A stretch of DNA of 64,000 nucleotides from Corynebacterium vitaeruminis DSM 20294 (GTDB lineage: Bacteria > Actinomycetota > Actinomycetes > Mycobacteriales > Mycobacteriaceae), in assembly GCF_000550805.1 (NCBI RefSeq), contig NZ_CP004353.1, positions 682,001-746,000 of the forward strand. The letters run 5' to 3'. Positions 42,580 to 51,455 of this stretch are shown here, piece after piece. The notes beneath the pieces were generated by a model. That model saw only the letters and a program-made list of their open reading frames with translations, was not told where the DNA came from and ran no database searches. Position 1 is the first letter of the stretch; each line of letters opens with the position of its first letter. The position numbers were made by a program, and so were the translations under genes.

Positions 42580-44169
42580 CTACTTGCCGATCGGCTGTGT
42601 TAGCTTCGCGCCATCCCTGAACGTGAACGTGATGGTGTCGTCGACCGCAACTTCAGCGTGGTCGACGAGGGTGTGCCATAGATATGGGGTGAACTCAATG
42701 TGGTCGATGTCGAGTTTGCCGAGTTCTTCCCGGTAGTGGCGGTAGGCGGCCTGCCGGTTGTCGAGATCGCTGATCTGGTCGAGGAGCCGGTGGTACTCCT
42801 CCACGAGTGTGGCGTGTTCGCTGGTGAGTTTGTCGAACCGGCGCTGGTATTCGGTTTGGTCTTGGGCGACGCGGGCGTTGCGGGCGATCAGCTGGTCGAT
42901 CGCCTCGGCGACAGCACCCACGCAGGCGAAGATCTGGTCGGCTTCGATGTGTATGTCGGTGGTGTCGAGTTCGGCACGCACGGCCTTGTCGAGCAGCTCG
43001 TCGACCTGGTCCCGGTTGGCGAGGAGGTGGTGGACGGCGTCGAGGAACGCGGCGGTGATCTGTTCGTCGCTGACGTGCGGGGTCGCACACGGGGTTCCAC
43101 CTGAGTATTTGTGGTTGCACCGCCAGATGCGTTTCTCATATTTGGAGCCGGCATGCCAAGTTTTCGACCCGTACCAAGCCCCGCACTGCCCGCACCTGAT
43201 TTTCCCGGAGAATGTCCGCTGCCGGGAGGAGGAACGCCTGCCCGTGGCGGGAGCGACGAGTTCTGCTTGGACGAAGTCCCACACGGCTGGGGTGATGATC
43301 GGCTCGTGGTTGCCGGTGACGTAGTACTGGGGCACTTCGCCTTCGTTCTTGACCTGCTTCTTGGTGAGGAAGTCGGTGATGTAGGACTTCTGGAGTAGCG
43401 CGTCGCCCTTGTATTTCTCGTTGGTGAGGATGTTGCGCACCTGGGACGCCGACCAGTGTTTATTTCCTGTCGCGGTCTGGTAGCCCTCTTTCTGGAGGGT
43501 ACGGGCGATGCCGGTCAGGGACTGACCGTCGAGGTAGAGGGAGTAGATGTAGCGGACGGTGACGGCTTGGGCTTGGTTGATGACGAGGTTGCCGTCGGGG
43601 CCTTTGTCGTAGCCGAGGAACCGTCCGTACGGGATGGTGACTTTCCCGTCGGCGAACCGTTTCCGGTGCCCCCAGGTGACGTTTTCGGAGATGGAACGGG
43701 CTTCCTCCTGCGCGAGCGAGCTCATGATCGTAATCAGCAACTCGCCTTTTGAGTCGAACGTCCAGATGTTCTCTTTTTCGAAGAACACCTCCACCCCGGC
43801 ATCCTTCAACTGGCGCACGGTGGTGAGCGAGTCGACGGTGTTGCGGGCGAACCTGGACACGGACTTGGTGATGATCAGGTCGATCTTGCCGGCCAGGGCG
43901 TCGGCGACCATCGTTTGGAATCCGGCGCGGTGTTTGGTGGAGGTGCCGGTGATGCCTTCGTCGGTGTAGATGCCTGCGAGCTGCCATCCGGCATGGTCGG
44001 TGATGTAGCGGGTGTAGTAGTCGACCTGCGCCTGATACGAGGTGACTTGGTCCTCGTGGTCGGTGGAGACTCGGGCGTAGCCTGCGACTTTACGGATCGT
44101 GGCCTGCCCCAGGGGTGTGCCTGTGTGCAGGCGGCGGGTGGCTGGGATCGCGGTGACGGTGCGAGCCAT
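42580..44169 (-). CDS. Large serine recombinase 1
   Basis: The catalytic domain has the nucleophile serine in GYARVSTDHEDQ (S35), and ITKSVSRFARNTVDSL with active-site arginines. The recombinase domain follows (VTIPYGRFLGYDKG), then a zinc ribbon (KIRCGQCGAWYG ... WRCNHK) and a coiled-coil region (QTEYQRRFDKLTSEH). This is the layout of large serine integrases that recombine attP with attB without supercoiling. It overlaps recombinase 2 by one base-pair step (ATGA), so the two are translated together. It is the last gene of the minus-strand cassette and ends near the supposed attachment junction. Confidence 0.92.
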   Translation of the reverse strand: MARTVTAIPATRRLHTGTPLGQATIRKVAGYARVSTDHEDQVTSYQAQVDYYTRYITDHAGWQLAGIYTDEGITGTSTKHRAGFQTMVADALAGKIDLIITKSVSRFARNTVDSLTTVRQLKDAGVEVFFEKENIWTFDSKGELLITIMSSLAQEEARSISENVTWGHRKRFADGKVTIPYGRFLGYDKGPDGNLVINQAQAVTVRYIYSLYLDGQSLTGIARTLQKEGYQTATGNKHWSASQVRNILTNEKYKGDALLQKSYITDFLTKKQVKNEGEVPQYYVTGNHEPIITPAVWDFVQAELVAPATGRRSSSRQRTFSGKIRCGQCGAWYGSKTWHAGSKYEKRIWRCNHKYSGGTPCATPHVSDEQITAAFLDAVHHLLANRDQVDELLDKAVRAELDTTDIHIEADQIFACVGAVAEAIDQLIARNARVAQDQTEYQRRFDKLTSEHATLVEEYHRLLDQISDLDNRQAAYRHYREELGKLDIDHIEFTPYLWHTLVDHAEVAVDDTITFTFRDGAKLTQPIGK

Positions 44170-45608
44170 CAGCGTTCACCTCGCTTAGCGCGGAGCCGTT
44201 CGGCTTCGGCTTTCGCCACCGCCCGGTACTTGGCGAGGGCTTCCGGGGGTGCTGGTGCGCTGCGGCCGTCGATGCCGAGTTTGCGAGCGTTGTCCCAGCG
44301 GGCTTTGACGAGTTCTGCCCAGGCTGCTTTCTTCGCCGGGGTCCAGGAGGACTTCTTCAGGTTCGGCCGCCACGTGTGGCTGCTGGTGGTGTCGTCGGTG
44401 TAGTGGAATGTGTAGTGGTCTTTGCCTGTCACGTCGATGTGGTCGATACGGGCGGTGAACACGTCGTCGTCGAACTCGTCGATGCCCAGGACGTCGGCGA
44501 TGAAGGTTTTGAGGGCGGTGTCGGAGATTTCAATGGTGCGGCAACTGGTGGTGCGGCCTTTCTTGCGTTCGGTGCAGATCCAGTGTTCGGTGGTGATCTG
44601 GTTTTGGGTCTTGGGGTTGCGACGATTACGGACGAAGGAGCAGCCGCAGGTGGCGCACTTGATTTTCGAGGTCATCGCCACGGTCTCGATTGACCAGTTG
44701 GCTCGTGCCCCCAGGTCGCGGCGGCGGGCGATCTCGGCCTGGACGGCGGTGAAGGTGTCACGGTCGATGATCGCGGGGATCGCCCCTTCGACCAGGTACA
44801 TAGGATGCTCGCCGGTGTTGCGCAACGCCCGGCCCGGTTTCCCGTCCGGGGTCGCCCACTGACCGAGCAACAAGTCGCCGGTGTAGGAGGGGTTTTTCAG
44901 GATGTGACGCACCCACTCGCCCGGCAGCTGGTTGTCGGCAAGGTGCGGGACGCGCCCATCGGTGATAAGTTGTGCGGCCATGGCCTCGCACGAGGTGGGC
45001 AGCATGTAGTGGGCGAACATCCACCGCACCACCTCCGCTTCGGCTTCAACGATCTCGACGTCGGTCGCATCCGGGGAGTCTGTGTAGCCGTAGAGGTGGA
45101 AGCCGTTGGCTTTGCCTTGCTCGAAGCCTTTCCTCACCCGCCATTTCACGTTCTGGCTGATCTGCTCCGACTCGGCCTGCGCGAAGGAGGCGAGCAGGGT
45201 GAGCACCAGCTCCCCATCAGCGGAGAACGTGGAGATGTTCTCTTTTTCGAAGCGAACCTCGACGCCGAGGGTTTTCAATTCGCGGATTGTTTCCAGCAGG
45301 TCGACGGTGTTGCGGGCGAACCGGGAGATCGACTTGGTCAAGATCAGGTCGATGCCACCGGCGCGGGCTTGAGCGAGCATGGCTTGGAACTGGGGACGGT
45401 TGGTGGTGGTGCCCGAGATACCCGAGTCGGCGTAGACGCCCGCATACTCCCAGCCGGGGGTCGATTGGATCAGGTCAGAGTAGCGCGAGATCTGTGCCGA
45501 CAATGATTTCGGGGTGCGGTCGTTTTCCATCGAGATGCGGGCATACGCCGCGACCTTCTTGGCCCGCGCACTTTGGGGCGGCGGGGTCACCCGCTCCATC
45601 GTCGCCAT
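44169..45608 (-). CDS. Large serine recombinase 2
   Basis: A second large serine recombinase of 479 residues. Nucleophile serine in AYARISMEND (S26), arginine motif ILTKSISRFARNTVDLL, recombinase domain (HLYGYTDSPDATDVEIVE), then a zinc ribbon (KIKCATCGCSFV ... WICTERKKG). The C terminus is basic and lacks the long coiled coil of recombinase 1. The two share clear identity only in the catalytic half, so they are old paralogues. Tandem recombinases are known from mobile elements of Gram-positive bacteria, where both may be needed for integration or excision. AAGGAA is 9 bp before the ATG. Confidence 0.92.
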   Translation of the reverse strand: MATMERVTPPPQSARAKKVAAYARISMENDRTPKSLSAQISRYSDLIQSTPGWEYAGVYADSGISGTTTNRPQFQAMLAQARAGGIDLILTKSISRFARNTVDLLETIRELKTLGVEVRFEKENISTFSADGELVLTLLASFAQAESEQISQNVKWRVRKGFEQGKANGFHLYGYTDSPDATDVEIVEAEAEVVRWMFAHYMLPTSCEAMAAQLITDGRVPHLADNQLPGEWVRHILKNPSYTGDLLLGQWATPDGKPGRALRNTGEHPMYLVEGAIPAIIDRDTFTAVQAEIARRRDLGARANWSIETVAMTSKIKCATCGCSFVRNRRNPKTQNQITTEHWICTERKKGRTTSCRTIEISDTALKTFIADVLGIDEFDDDVFTARIDHIDVTGKDHYTFHYTDDTTSSHTWRPNLKKSSWTPAKKAAWAELVKARWDNARKLGIDGRSAPAPPEALAKYRAVAKAEAERLRAKRGER

Positions 45609-45655
45609 CGGCTGCTTTTCCTTGTCTGACTAGGGGTTTTGTACCGTTTGCACGT

Positions 45656-45856
45656 CTATACATCACTCTGATCGGCCGTGAAGTCAACCAAGATCTGTGC
45701 TTTCAACGCCCCGATTTCCGCACCCGTGGCGGCGGCGATCCGGGAGGCGGCACGAGCCGACTGGGCCTGCGTGAGGATGCCGGATTGTGTGAGGTGGTTG
45801 AGTCGGGCGAGCGCGAGTGCGGTGGTCGTCTCGGCGTGCAGTTGGGCCGGTGTCAT
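45656..45856 (-). CDS. SHOCT-like small protein of the recombinase cassette
   Basis: 66 residues. ALARLNHLTQSGILTQAQSARAASRI resembles the SHOCT motif (short helix, turn, helix with GxLTxxx), a C-terminal dimerisation or regulation module. Free-standing versions occur beside serine recombinases. ATG 45856 overlaps the stop of the zinc-finger gene (ATGA). The longer open frame upstream is antisense-like and not used. It may be a directionality factor, by position only. Confidence 0.6.
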   Translation of the reverse strand: MTPAQLHAETTTALALARLNHLTQSGILTQAQSARAASRIAAATGAEIGALKAQILVDFTADQSDV

Positions 45857-46272
45857 GGGCGTCCGCCTTTGGTGCCGAAGCGGTGGCGGATGTAGCAGGC
45901 GTGGCTGCAATACACGCGGTGCTTGTTGCCGTATGCGCTGAACACGGCACCGCAGTGTGGGCAGGTGAACTGGTAGAACGCGCGGCGGTTGATCTTCTCG
46001 GGGCGGGCATGCCACCAGGTGCGGCGGCACTGCTGACTGCAGAACTTCGCTGGCCGGGTACCGGTGATGGGTGCGCCGCAGTGCAAGCACCACACCCCGA
46101 GCGGGTTATCGACCGGCGGGATGGTCGGATCGGGGGTGATACGGGCGCGGCGGCACCACGTTTTGACAGTGTTGGCGTTGAGTTCCAGCTGGGCGGCGAT
46201 CGCCGCGTAGGTCACCCCGGCTCGACGCATCACTGTTATCTGCTCCTGCTGGGTTGATGTCACTGCCGTCAC
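45853..46272 (-). CDS. Zinc-finger and helix-turn-helix protein of the recombinase cassette
   Basis: The N-terminal part is a helix-turn-helix: QITVMRRAGVTYAAIAAQLE, then NANTVKTWCRRA, like sigma-70 region 4 or transposase HTHs. It is followed by two zinc-finger-type units: WCLHCGAP ... FCSQQCRRTW and FTCPHCGAVF ... YCSHACY. Such proteins are often labelled 'RNA polymerase sigma subunit-like' in recombinase-bearing elements of Firmicutes. GTG 46272 is preferred because AAAGGAG lies 7 bp upstream; ATG 46290 in frame is the alternative. It is the first gene of the four-gene integration cassette. Confidence 0.75.
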   Translation of the reverse strand: MTAVTSTQQEQITVMRRAGVTYAAIAAQLELNANTVKTWCRRARITPDPTIPPVDNPLGVWCLHCGAPITGTRPAKFCSQQCRRTWWHARPEKINRRAFYQFTCPHCGAVFSAYGNKHRVYCSHACYIRHRFGTKGGRP

Positions 46273-46426
46273 CGGTTGGCTCCTTTCCATCTGCACCACC
46301 CCGGAAGCGGGCGGTCTCATCTGTCAGGCACCAGCGGCCGTGAAACCGGACGGGCCGCGAATACCTGCTCACCCGTACGCCCCGACACCGGCCGAATCCG
46401 GACGGGTACAAGCCGCAGAGACGACG

Positions 46427-46465
46427 AAAAGCCCCGCCACCACCCAGGACGGGCAGTGACGGGGC
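46427..46465 (-). terminator. Terminator between the endolysin and recombinase cassette
   Basis: On the minus strand GCCCCG pairs with CGGGGC, with a second inner pairing of GCCCGTCCTGGGT, and TTTT follows. It lies about 40 bp after the endolysin stop and separates late phage transcription from the integration genes. Confidence 0.65.
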
Positions 46466-46502
46466 CGGATTCGTACTCTCAGACGGAGATGGCGCGGAGT
46501 GG

Positions 46503-47333
46503 TTAGTAGCCGAGCTTCTGATTCACCCGCTTCTGCACCTGGCTGTAGAGGTTGCCGAGGCGACGTTTGCGTTCCTCGCCGTTGCCGTAGTCGCCGCGAA
46601 TGACCGCGTCAGCAAGCGCGTCAATATTCGGCCCGGACGGCTTAGCAGGTGTACGTCCGGCGAGTTTCTCGTTGACCCGGCGCTGGACAGCGGCATAGTT
46701 GGCTCCGAGGCGACGCTTGCGCTCCTCACCGTTTCCGTAATCGCCACGGATGACCGCATCAGACAGTGCATCAATGTTGACAGCGGGCGTGGGGGCGGGC
46801 TTCGGCTTCGCGGGCGCTGGCTTGCTGCCGGTCATGTGGTCGTACCAGTACTGTGCACGGGCCATGTAGGCGGCATGCTGGGAGCCTGCCAGCGAGGCCG
46901 GGCATTCGGTTGCAGAGAAGTTCTTGTGTCCGAACACGTTCTTGCCCCAGGCCGGGCGGCCGAGCTTGTAGTAGCGGCAGATCGCGGCGACGAGGTGGGT
47001 TCCGTTGTCGAGGCAAGCGTCGGACACCCGCCACGGGCTGGAACTCACGTCGGCGTGTTCGATGCCGATGCTGGTGGTGTTGGCGTTCCAGTTCCCGGCG
47101 TGCCAGGCGGTGTCGCGGTCCCACACGAGCTGGCCGATCTTCCCGTCGGACTGCACCTGGTAGTGGGCAGAGGCCTGGCGGTTTTGCCACACGTCGTAGC
47201 AGCCTCGGATCGTGAGGTTTCCGGCGTTGTGGTGGATGATGACCTTGTCGATACGCCGACCGCCTCGTCCGGCGGTGTAGTGCTTGTTCATGATGAGGTC
47301 GACATCGGCCTCGAGGGTGTTCCAGTTCTTCAT
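46503..47333 (-). CDS. Endolysin: N-acetylmuramoyl-L-alanine amidase with two CW_7 repeats
   Basis: The amidase_2/PGRP domain occupies residues 1-165: KVIIHHNAGN and GHKNFSATECPAS contain zinc ligands, with SIGIEH between. After an alanine-proline linker, two 41-residue repeats follow at about 186-226 and 236-276, each starting NIDALxDAVIRGDYGNGEER. These are Cpl-7 (CW_7) modules binding the muramyl-peptide of the wall. The enzyme releases phage progeny by cutting the amide bond between muramic acid and the stem peptide. It has no signal peptide, so it depends on the holin encoded just upstream (overlap at 47333). Confidence 0.93.
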   Translation of the reverse strand: MKNWNTLEADVDLIMNKHYTAGRGGRRIDKVIIHHNAGNLTIRGCYDVWQNRQASAHYQVQSDGKIGQLVWDRDTAWHAGNWNANTTSIGIEHADVSSSPWRVSDACLDNGTHLVAAICRYYKLGRPAWGKNVFGHKNFSATECPASLAGSQHAAYMARAQYWYDHMTGSKPAPAKPKPAPTPAVNIDALSDAVIRGDYGNGEERKRRLGANYAAVQRRVNEKLAGRTPAKPSGPNIDALADAVIRGDYGNGEERKRRLGNLYSQVQKRVNQKLGY

Positions 47334-47800
47334 CAGCGCTGCTCCTTATCGGTATGGGTTTCAGTTGGGTCGGTGTTGGTGAGGGGTGGTCGTTTGTCGG
47401 CGCGGTTGGCGATCAGGTCGAGGGCCTCACGCATCTGTGCGGGGATGGGCAGGCCGAGGCGGGTGGCGTTTTCGATCAGGGAGATGCCTTCGTTGGACAG
47501 GTAGAAGAAGATGACCGCTGCCCGTAGCACGCCGGGTGTGCCGATGACTTGGGTGTCGATCAGGTGCGCGAGACCAACCAGGGTGAAGATGAGAATCTTG
47601 CGGGAGATGCCCCGAAACCCGACTGCTGAGCTGACGCGGCGTTCGTTGATGGCCGCGAGGACTCCGGTGATGTAGTCGGCGGCAACGAAGATGACCAGGG
47701 CGTAGATCAGGCCGTCGAGTCCGCCGAGGTAGGCGGAGAGCCACGCGCCGAGGCTGGCGATGCCGGCTTGGATGGTGTGCCAGAGAGCGTTCAAAGACAT
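47333..47800 (-). CDS. Phage holin (phage_holin_4/TcdE type)
   Basis: 155 residues with three or four hydrophobic segments: IYALVIFVAADYITGVLAAI, then ILIFTLVGLAHLID, then GVLRAAVIFFYLSNEGIS. The motif ADYxTG and FYLSNEGISLIENA are typical of this holin family, which forms pores that let the endolysin reach the wall. The ATG at 47800 follows GGAAGGAAAC; a longer in-frame start is unlikely. C terminus is charged (KRPPLTNTDPTE). It overlaps the endolysin gene. Confidence 0.9.
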   Translation of the reverse strand: MSLNALWHTIQAGIASLGAWLSAYLGGLDGLIYALVIFVAADYITGVLAAINERRVSSAVGFRGISRKILIFTLVGLAHLIDTQVIGTPGVLRAAVIFFYLSNEGISLIENATRLGLPIPAQMREALDLIANRADKRPPLTNTDPTETHTDKEQR

Positions 47801-47832
47801 GGAGTGTTTCCTTCCGAGGGGTGGGTGGGCAT

Positions 47833-47862
47833 AAAAAACGCCCCCACCCGACACGGGTGAAG
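47833..47862 (-). terminator. Terminator upstream of the lysis genes
   Basis: On the minus strand CACCCG-TGT-CGGGTG is followed by GGGGCGTTTTTT. It lies between the small tail-associated gene and the holin gene, so lysis genes need read-through or their own promoter. Confidence 0.7.
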
Positions 47863-47891
47863 GCAGACGTGGATGCGACGAGCGGCGCGGG

Positions 47892-48110
47892 TTAGATGTT
47901 GGGGCTGGTCAGGACTTCCAGGATCGGCATCGTCAAATCCAGGCTTTCCACGACCGGGGCCATCAGCACCGGCTTCTCAGGCAGCACGGCTGCGGCGGGT
48001 GTTGGTGTGGTGTCGGAGACGATCGGGGTGATCGGATGTTCCACCACCGTCCCCACCGGCTCCACCGTCCCGACTGGCTCGACGGCGATGTCAGTCTCGC
48101 GGGTGGTCAT
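47892..48110 (-). CDS. Small phage protein of unknown function
   Basis: 72 residues, rich in valine, proline and threonine with a short internal repeat (EPVGTVEPVGTV). No domain recognised. The start overlaps the stop of the DUF1617-like gene (ATGA), so it is likely translated. Position between tail fibre genes and holin is where Gram-positive phages keep small structural or lysis-timing proteins. Confidence 0.6.
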   Translation of the reverse strand: MTTRETDIAVEPVGTVEPVGTVVEHPITPIVSDTTPTPAAAVLPEKPVLMAPVVESLDLTMPILEVLTSPNI

Positions 48111-48541
48111 TGGTGTTCCTTCCCGCTGGCGGCTTCGATGGCGTCGTAGAGCACGTCATACGCCTCCGCCGTCTGGCCGGAGAGTTCACCGTCGTAGCTG
48201 TCCAAGAGAGTCTTGAGGTCGGTCAGGTGGGTGTCGTAGGTCGGCCCGGATACCTCGGCGAGGGATTCGAGGAGCCGGGTGCGGGCGGTCATGAACTCTG
48301 CTGCTTGGTCTGGGTTGGCGAGCCGGAACGTCCCATCAGAGTCCAGCAGCGGCGCACCGTTGTCATCGCGGGCGGCGTATTCAGCCACCAGCTCGTATTC
48401 GTCTTCCCCGAACCTGGCGAGGGCTTGTGTGACGAGGGTGAGCAGTTTCGACCGCGCCCTGGACTGCGAGGCTTTCAGAGGCATTTCGGTGAGCAGCTCG
48501 GCGACCGGCTGCAGATACTGGTTGGCGAGCATGATGCGCAT
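48107..48541 (-). CDS. DUF1617-like phage protein
   Basis: 144 residues. The N terminus MLANQYLQPVAELLTEMPL followed by KASQSRARSKLLTLV and an acidic helical part (ELVAEYAARDDNGAPLLDSDG) match the DUF1617 family found next to tail spike genes in Firmicutes phages. Function unknown, probably structural or a chaperone for the tail tip. It lies 11 bp after the tail spike gene. Confidence 0.72.
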   Translation of the reverse strand: MRIMLANQYLQPVAELLTEMPLKASQSRARSKLLTLVTQALARFGEDEYELVAEYAARDDNGAPLLDSDGTFRLANPDQAAEFMTARTRLLESLAEVSGPTYDTHLTDLKTLLDSYDGELSGQTAEAYDVLYDAIEAASGKEHQ

Positions 48542-48552
48542 AGGTGTTCTCC

Positions 48553-51384
48553 TTAGCTGAGGGTGGTGGGCATGGTGGACAGTCCGGTGTTCGAGTAGTA
48601 CTGCCAGGTGATGTTCGACCCTGATCCGGAGATCGAGGTGATCCAGCCACGGTTGAACAGCCCGATGAGCGAGTTCATCCGGCTCATCAAGTCCCCGACA
48701 CGGTCGAACAGGCGGGTCATGTTGTAATACGACCCATTGGTGACGACCATCAGGTCATAGGTGTGAAACACGACCTTCGCCAGCCCATTGCTCGACGCCC
48801 ACCCGGCGTAGGTGCCTTTCCCGGTGAGCGTCGCATCCTGCAAGGTCACGTAGCGCGAGCCGGTGGTGTAGAACTTGTAGCCGTTGGTGCGCAAGTCAGC
48901 ACCGAGATGAATGCCGGCCTTGCCGTAGAAGCGTCCCTTCGGATCCAGGGTGAGGCAGGTGAAGTAGTCACCGCCCGATGCCGTCTGGTATGTCCAGGCC
49001 ACATAGTCGCCTTGATAGGCGACCTGGTTGACGATGCCCTGCACGTCGGGCTTGTCCTTGTGGGCACGGCGTGCCATCTCCCCGATGTAGCGGGTGCCGT
49101 ACCAGAATTTCATCCCGGAACTGGAGATTGTCCCTTCCAAGGTGGAGCCGTTGTACCAGGCGATCTGCGTCGGCGAAATACGGATCGACTGGTTCCATCC
49201 GGCCAAGCCCACTTGGATCGCGTTGGCTGCGAGCTTGTCGGCCGTGATCGACTTCGCCGCAATCCGATTCGCCGAGAGATAGCCGGTGGTGATCTTGCCC
49301 GCATCCAGCGCAGCGATCTTCGCGCTGGTGATCGCCGCGTCCTTGATCATCGCAGTCGTGATGAACCCGTTGGCGATCGTCAACTTGTCGCTCGTGATCG
49401 ATCCCGCTGCAATCCGCCCAGCAGCCAAATAGCCCGAGGTGATCTTCGCTGCAGACAGCGACCCGATTTTCGCATCAGTGATCGCGGCGTTGGCAATCAT
49501 TGCGGTGGTGATGAACCCACTCGCGATGGTCAGCTTGTCGGAGGTGATCGAGCCGGCAGCAATCCGTCCAGCAGCGAGATAGCCGCTGGAGATCTTGGCT
49601 GCCGACAGTGAACTGATTTTCGCGTCGGTGATGGCGGCGTCTGCGATGTGTGCGGTGCCGATGGCAGTGTCTCCGATGTGTGCTTGGCTGATCGCTTTCG
49701 GCCCGATCATCGCGGCACCGACCGGTGTTTGTTCCCATTGGTTGTTGGTGAGGATATATTGGCGGGCGATCACGCCATCGGCGCGCACTTGCCACAGCGC
49801 ACCCTCTGGCCGGTCGGCGGCGTCCGCCGCAGTCGGATCGACAAGAGCAACCGTGAGCTGTCCATCCGAAGTCACCGCGATGTCATGGGCGTCTTGCGCC
49901 AGCTCCGTCGCGCTTGCGGCAGCAGCCTTGGCCTGGTCAATCTCGACCTGCGCGGTGGCGAGACGTTCATGCACCTGGTCGGCGGCGGTCTGCGCGTCGT
50001 GGGCAGCGGCGAGGGCGTGGTCGACTTGCGTGCGGGCGGCGTCGAGTTCGGCCTGGACCTGGGCATGATTCAGATCGGTGGCGAGTGCTATCCAGCCGGG
50101 GGTGCCGGTGTCGGTGAGCTGGTAGATCCAGATCTCAACCTGTTCGCCGTTTTGCCGGAACCACGTGTCACCCAGCCTGGCGTTGGCGGGCTGGGTGGTG
50201 CCGTAGTGGTTGGTGTTCTTCCCATCCGCCGACGCGAGGGCAAACCCCGCCACATCTTCTGCCTGCCGAGCCGTGTTGACGGCGGTTTTGACTTGGCGGG
50301 TGACGGTGGTGAACTTCCCAGCAACACTGCCAAGCTCTACGGACAGGTATGCCTGGCGGAGGGGGTCGTAGTCGTAGCCCACCACCCGCGCTGACAGCGC
50401 CACGCCGAGGTCGGTGTGGCGGACGGTGACTGTGTCTCCGAGCAGCACTGTCTCTAACTCGGCCAAATCCGCGTACTCGACGGTGGTAGCCAGGTCGACG
50501 AACGACACCTTGTACGAGGCGGATGGCTCATCCACATGCCGGGCGGAGTATTCGAGGGCGGCGAGGCGGCGCAGCTCCGTATACGCCTGATCGAGTGGGA
50601 GTTCGTCCTCGCGGGGCTGCTCGGGGTCTTTGATTTCCTTCACGTCGCCGTAGCGCATCACGCGGATACGCGGAGTCGCATACGCACCGAGCTTTGGGGA
50701 GTCGACGTAGAGTTCGGGCAGGAGGAGGCCGTCGTAGCCGACCGGCAGAATCCTCGTGACGACCGTGGAGAAGTCGATGGAGGCTTGGTAGCCGGTGAGG
50801 TTTTTCCGATCCCGGATCACCACACCCCGATCCTGGCCACGCTGTGTGGCGTGGTGGATGTGCCAGTTGTCCCGGGTTATCTCACCACCCCAGCGGGAGG
50901 CGAACGTATTGTCCTCCCCGGTGTCCATGACAGCTTGAGCGAGGGGCATCCGCACCACCCGAGCACTCGCCCGAGTCGTGGTGTCGGAGCTGGTGGCGGT
51001 GAACCTGTGCGGCGTGTTGGCGGCTGCGAGGAGCTGGTCGAGTGCGGGCTTGGCGGTTTTGTTCACCACGAACGTGTCGGCGATCAGATTCGCTGCCAGA
51101 TCGTAGAACAGGTGGAACGCGGTGACTTCGAGCAGGCCGTCGAGGGTGGTGGTGACCTCGTGGATACGGAACCCTTGACGCAGGCTCATCCCCGGCACCG
51201 GGCACGCGATGATCGCCTCCAGGGTGAGCAGTAAAGCGGCGGGCGCGTCAGCCGGATACGAGAAGGTAAGCGAGTATTCGCCGCAGAGTTCTTCGGTGAC
51301 GACCGGGTCGATCACCTCCCGATCCAAAACGGCCAGCCCGGTGGTGGTGAAGTCGGTGGCGATGCGGTCGTGAACCGTGATCAT
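48553..51384 (-). CDS. Phage tail spike/endopeptidase-type tail protein with 50-residue repeats
   Basis: 943 residues from ATG 51384, which has GGAGG 8 bp upstream. The N-terminal third matches the 'minor structural protein/prophage tail endopeptidase' type: CGEYSLTFSYP, then GQGFRIHEVTTTLDG-like sequence and VTAFHLFYDLAANL. The middle has helical coiled-coil sequence (AHAQVQAELDAARTQVDHALA). From about residue 570 three 50-residue repeats (AKITSGYLAAGRIAAGS, ITSDKLTIANGFITTAMI) lead to the C-terminal receptor-facing part ending TGLSTMPTTLS. It forms the tail tip that contacts the cell. Confidence 0.85.
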   Translation of the reverse strand: MITVHDRIATDFTTTGLAVLDREVIDPVVTEELCGEYSLTFSYPADAPAALLLTLEAIIACPVPGMSLRQGFRIHEVTTTLDGLLEVTAFHLFYDLAANLIADTFVVNKTAKPALDQLLAAANTPHRFTATSSDTTTRASARVVRMPLAQAVMDTGEDNTFASRWGGEITRDNWHIHHATQRGQDRGVVIRDRKNLTGYQASIDFSTVVTRILPVGYDGLLLPELYVDSPKLGAYATPRIRVMRYGDVKEIKDPEQPREDELPLDQAYTELRRLAALEYSARHVDEPSASYKVSFVDLATTVEYADLAELETVLLGDTVTVRHTDLGVALSARVVGYDYDPLRQAYLSVELGSVAGKFTTVTRQVKTAVNTARQAEDVAGFALASADGKNTNHYGTTQPANARLGDTWFRQNGEQVEIWIYQLTDTGTPGWIALATDLNHAQVQAELDAARTQVDHALAAAHDAQTAADQVHERLATAQVEIDQAKAAAASATELAQDAHDIAVTSDGQLTVALVDPTAADAADRPEGALWQVRADGVIARQYILTNNQWEQTPVGAAMIGPKAISQAHIGDTAIGTAHIADAAITDAKISSLSAAKISSGYLAAGRIAAGSITSDKLTIASGFITTAMIANAAITDAKIGSLSAAKITSGYLAAGRIAAGSITSDKLTIANGFITTAMIKDAAITSAKIAALDAGKITTGYLSANRIAAKSITADKLAANAIQVGLAGWNQSIRISPTQIAWYNGSTLEGTISSSGMKFWYGTRYIGEMARRAHKDKPDVQGIVNQVAYQGDYVAWTYQTASGGDYFTCLTLDPKGRFYGKAGIHLGADLRTNGYKFYTTGSRYVTLQDATLTGKGTYAGWASSNGLAKVVFHTYDLMVVTNGSYYNMTRLFDRVGDLMSRMNSLIGLFNRGWITSISGSGSNITWQYYSNTGLSTMPTTLS
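49220..49680 (-). repeat. Three tandem 150-bp repeats in the tail spike gene
   Basis: The word GATCTT(G/C)(G/C)C appears on the plus strand at 49291, 49441 and 49591, a period of 150 bp, and neighbouring sequence is repeated in step. They encode 50-residue beta-helix-like units. Copies differ at third positions, so the repeat is old, but it could still expand or contract by recombination. Confidence 0.75.
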
Positions 51385-51455
51385 CAAAATGCCTCCAAAC
51401 AGCATGAAGGCCGCCCACCACAGGACGGCCAGGAACAATTGAGCGAACGGGGTGG

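Noticed and set aside
49220..49680. Regularly spaced repeats that might be taken for a CRISPR array
   Set aside because: The period is 150 bp with no unique spacers, and the repeats are in frame within the tail spike protein.
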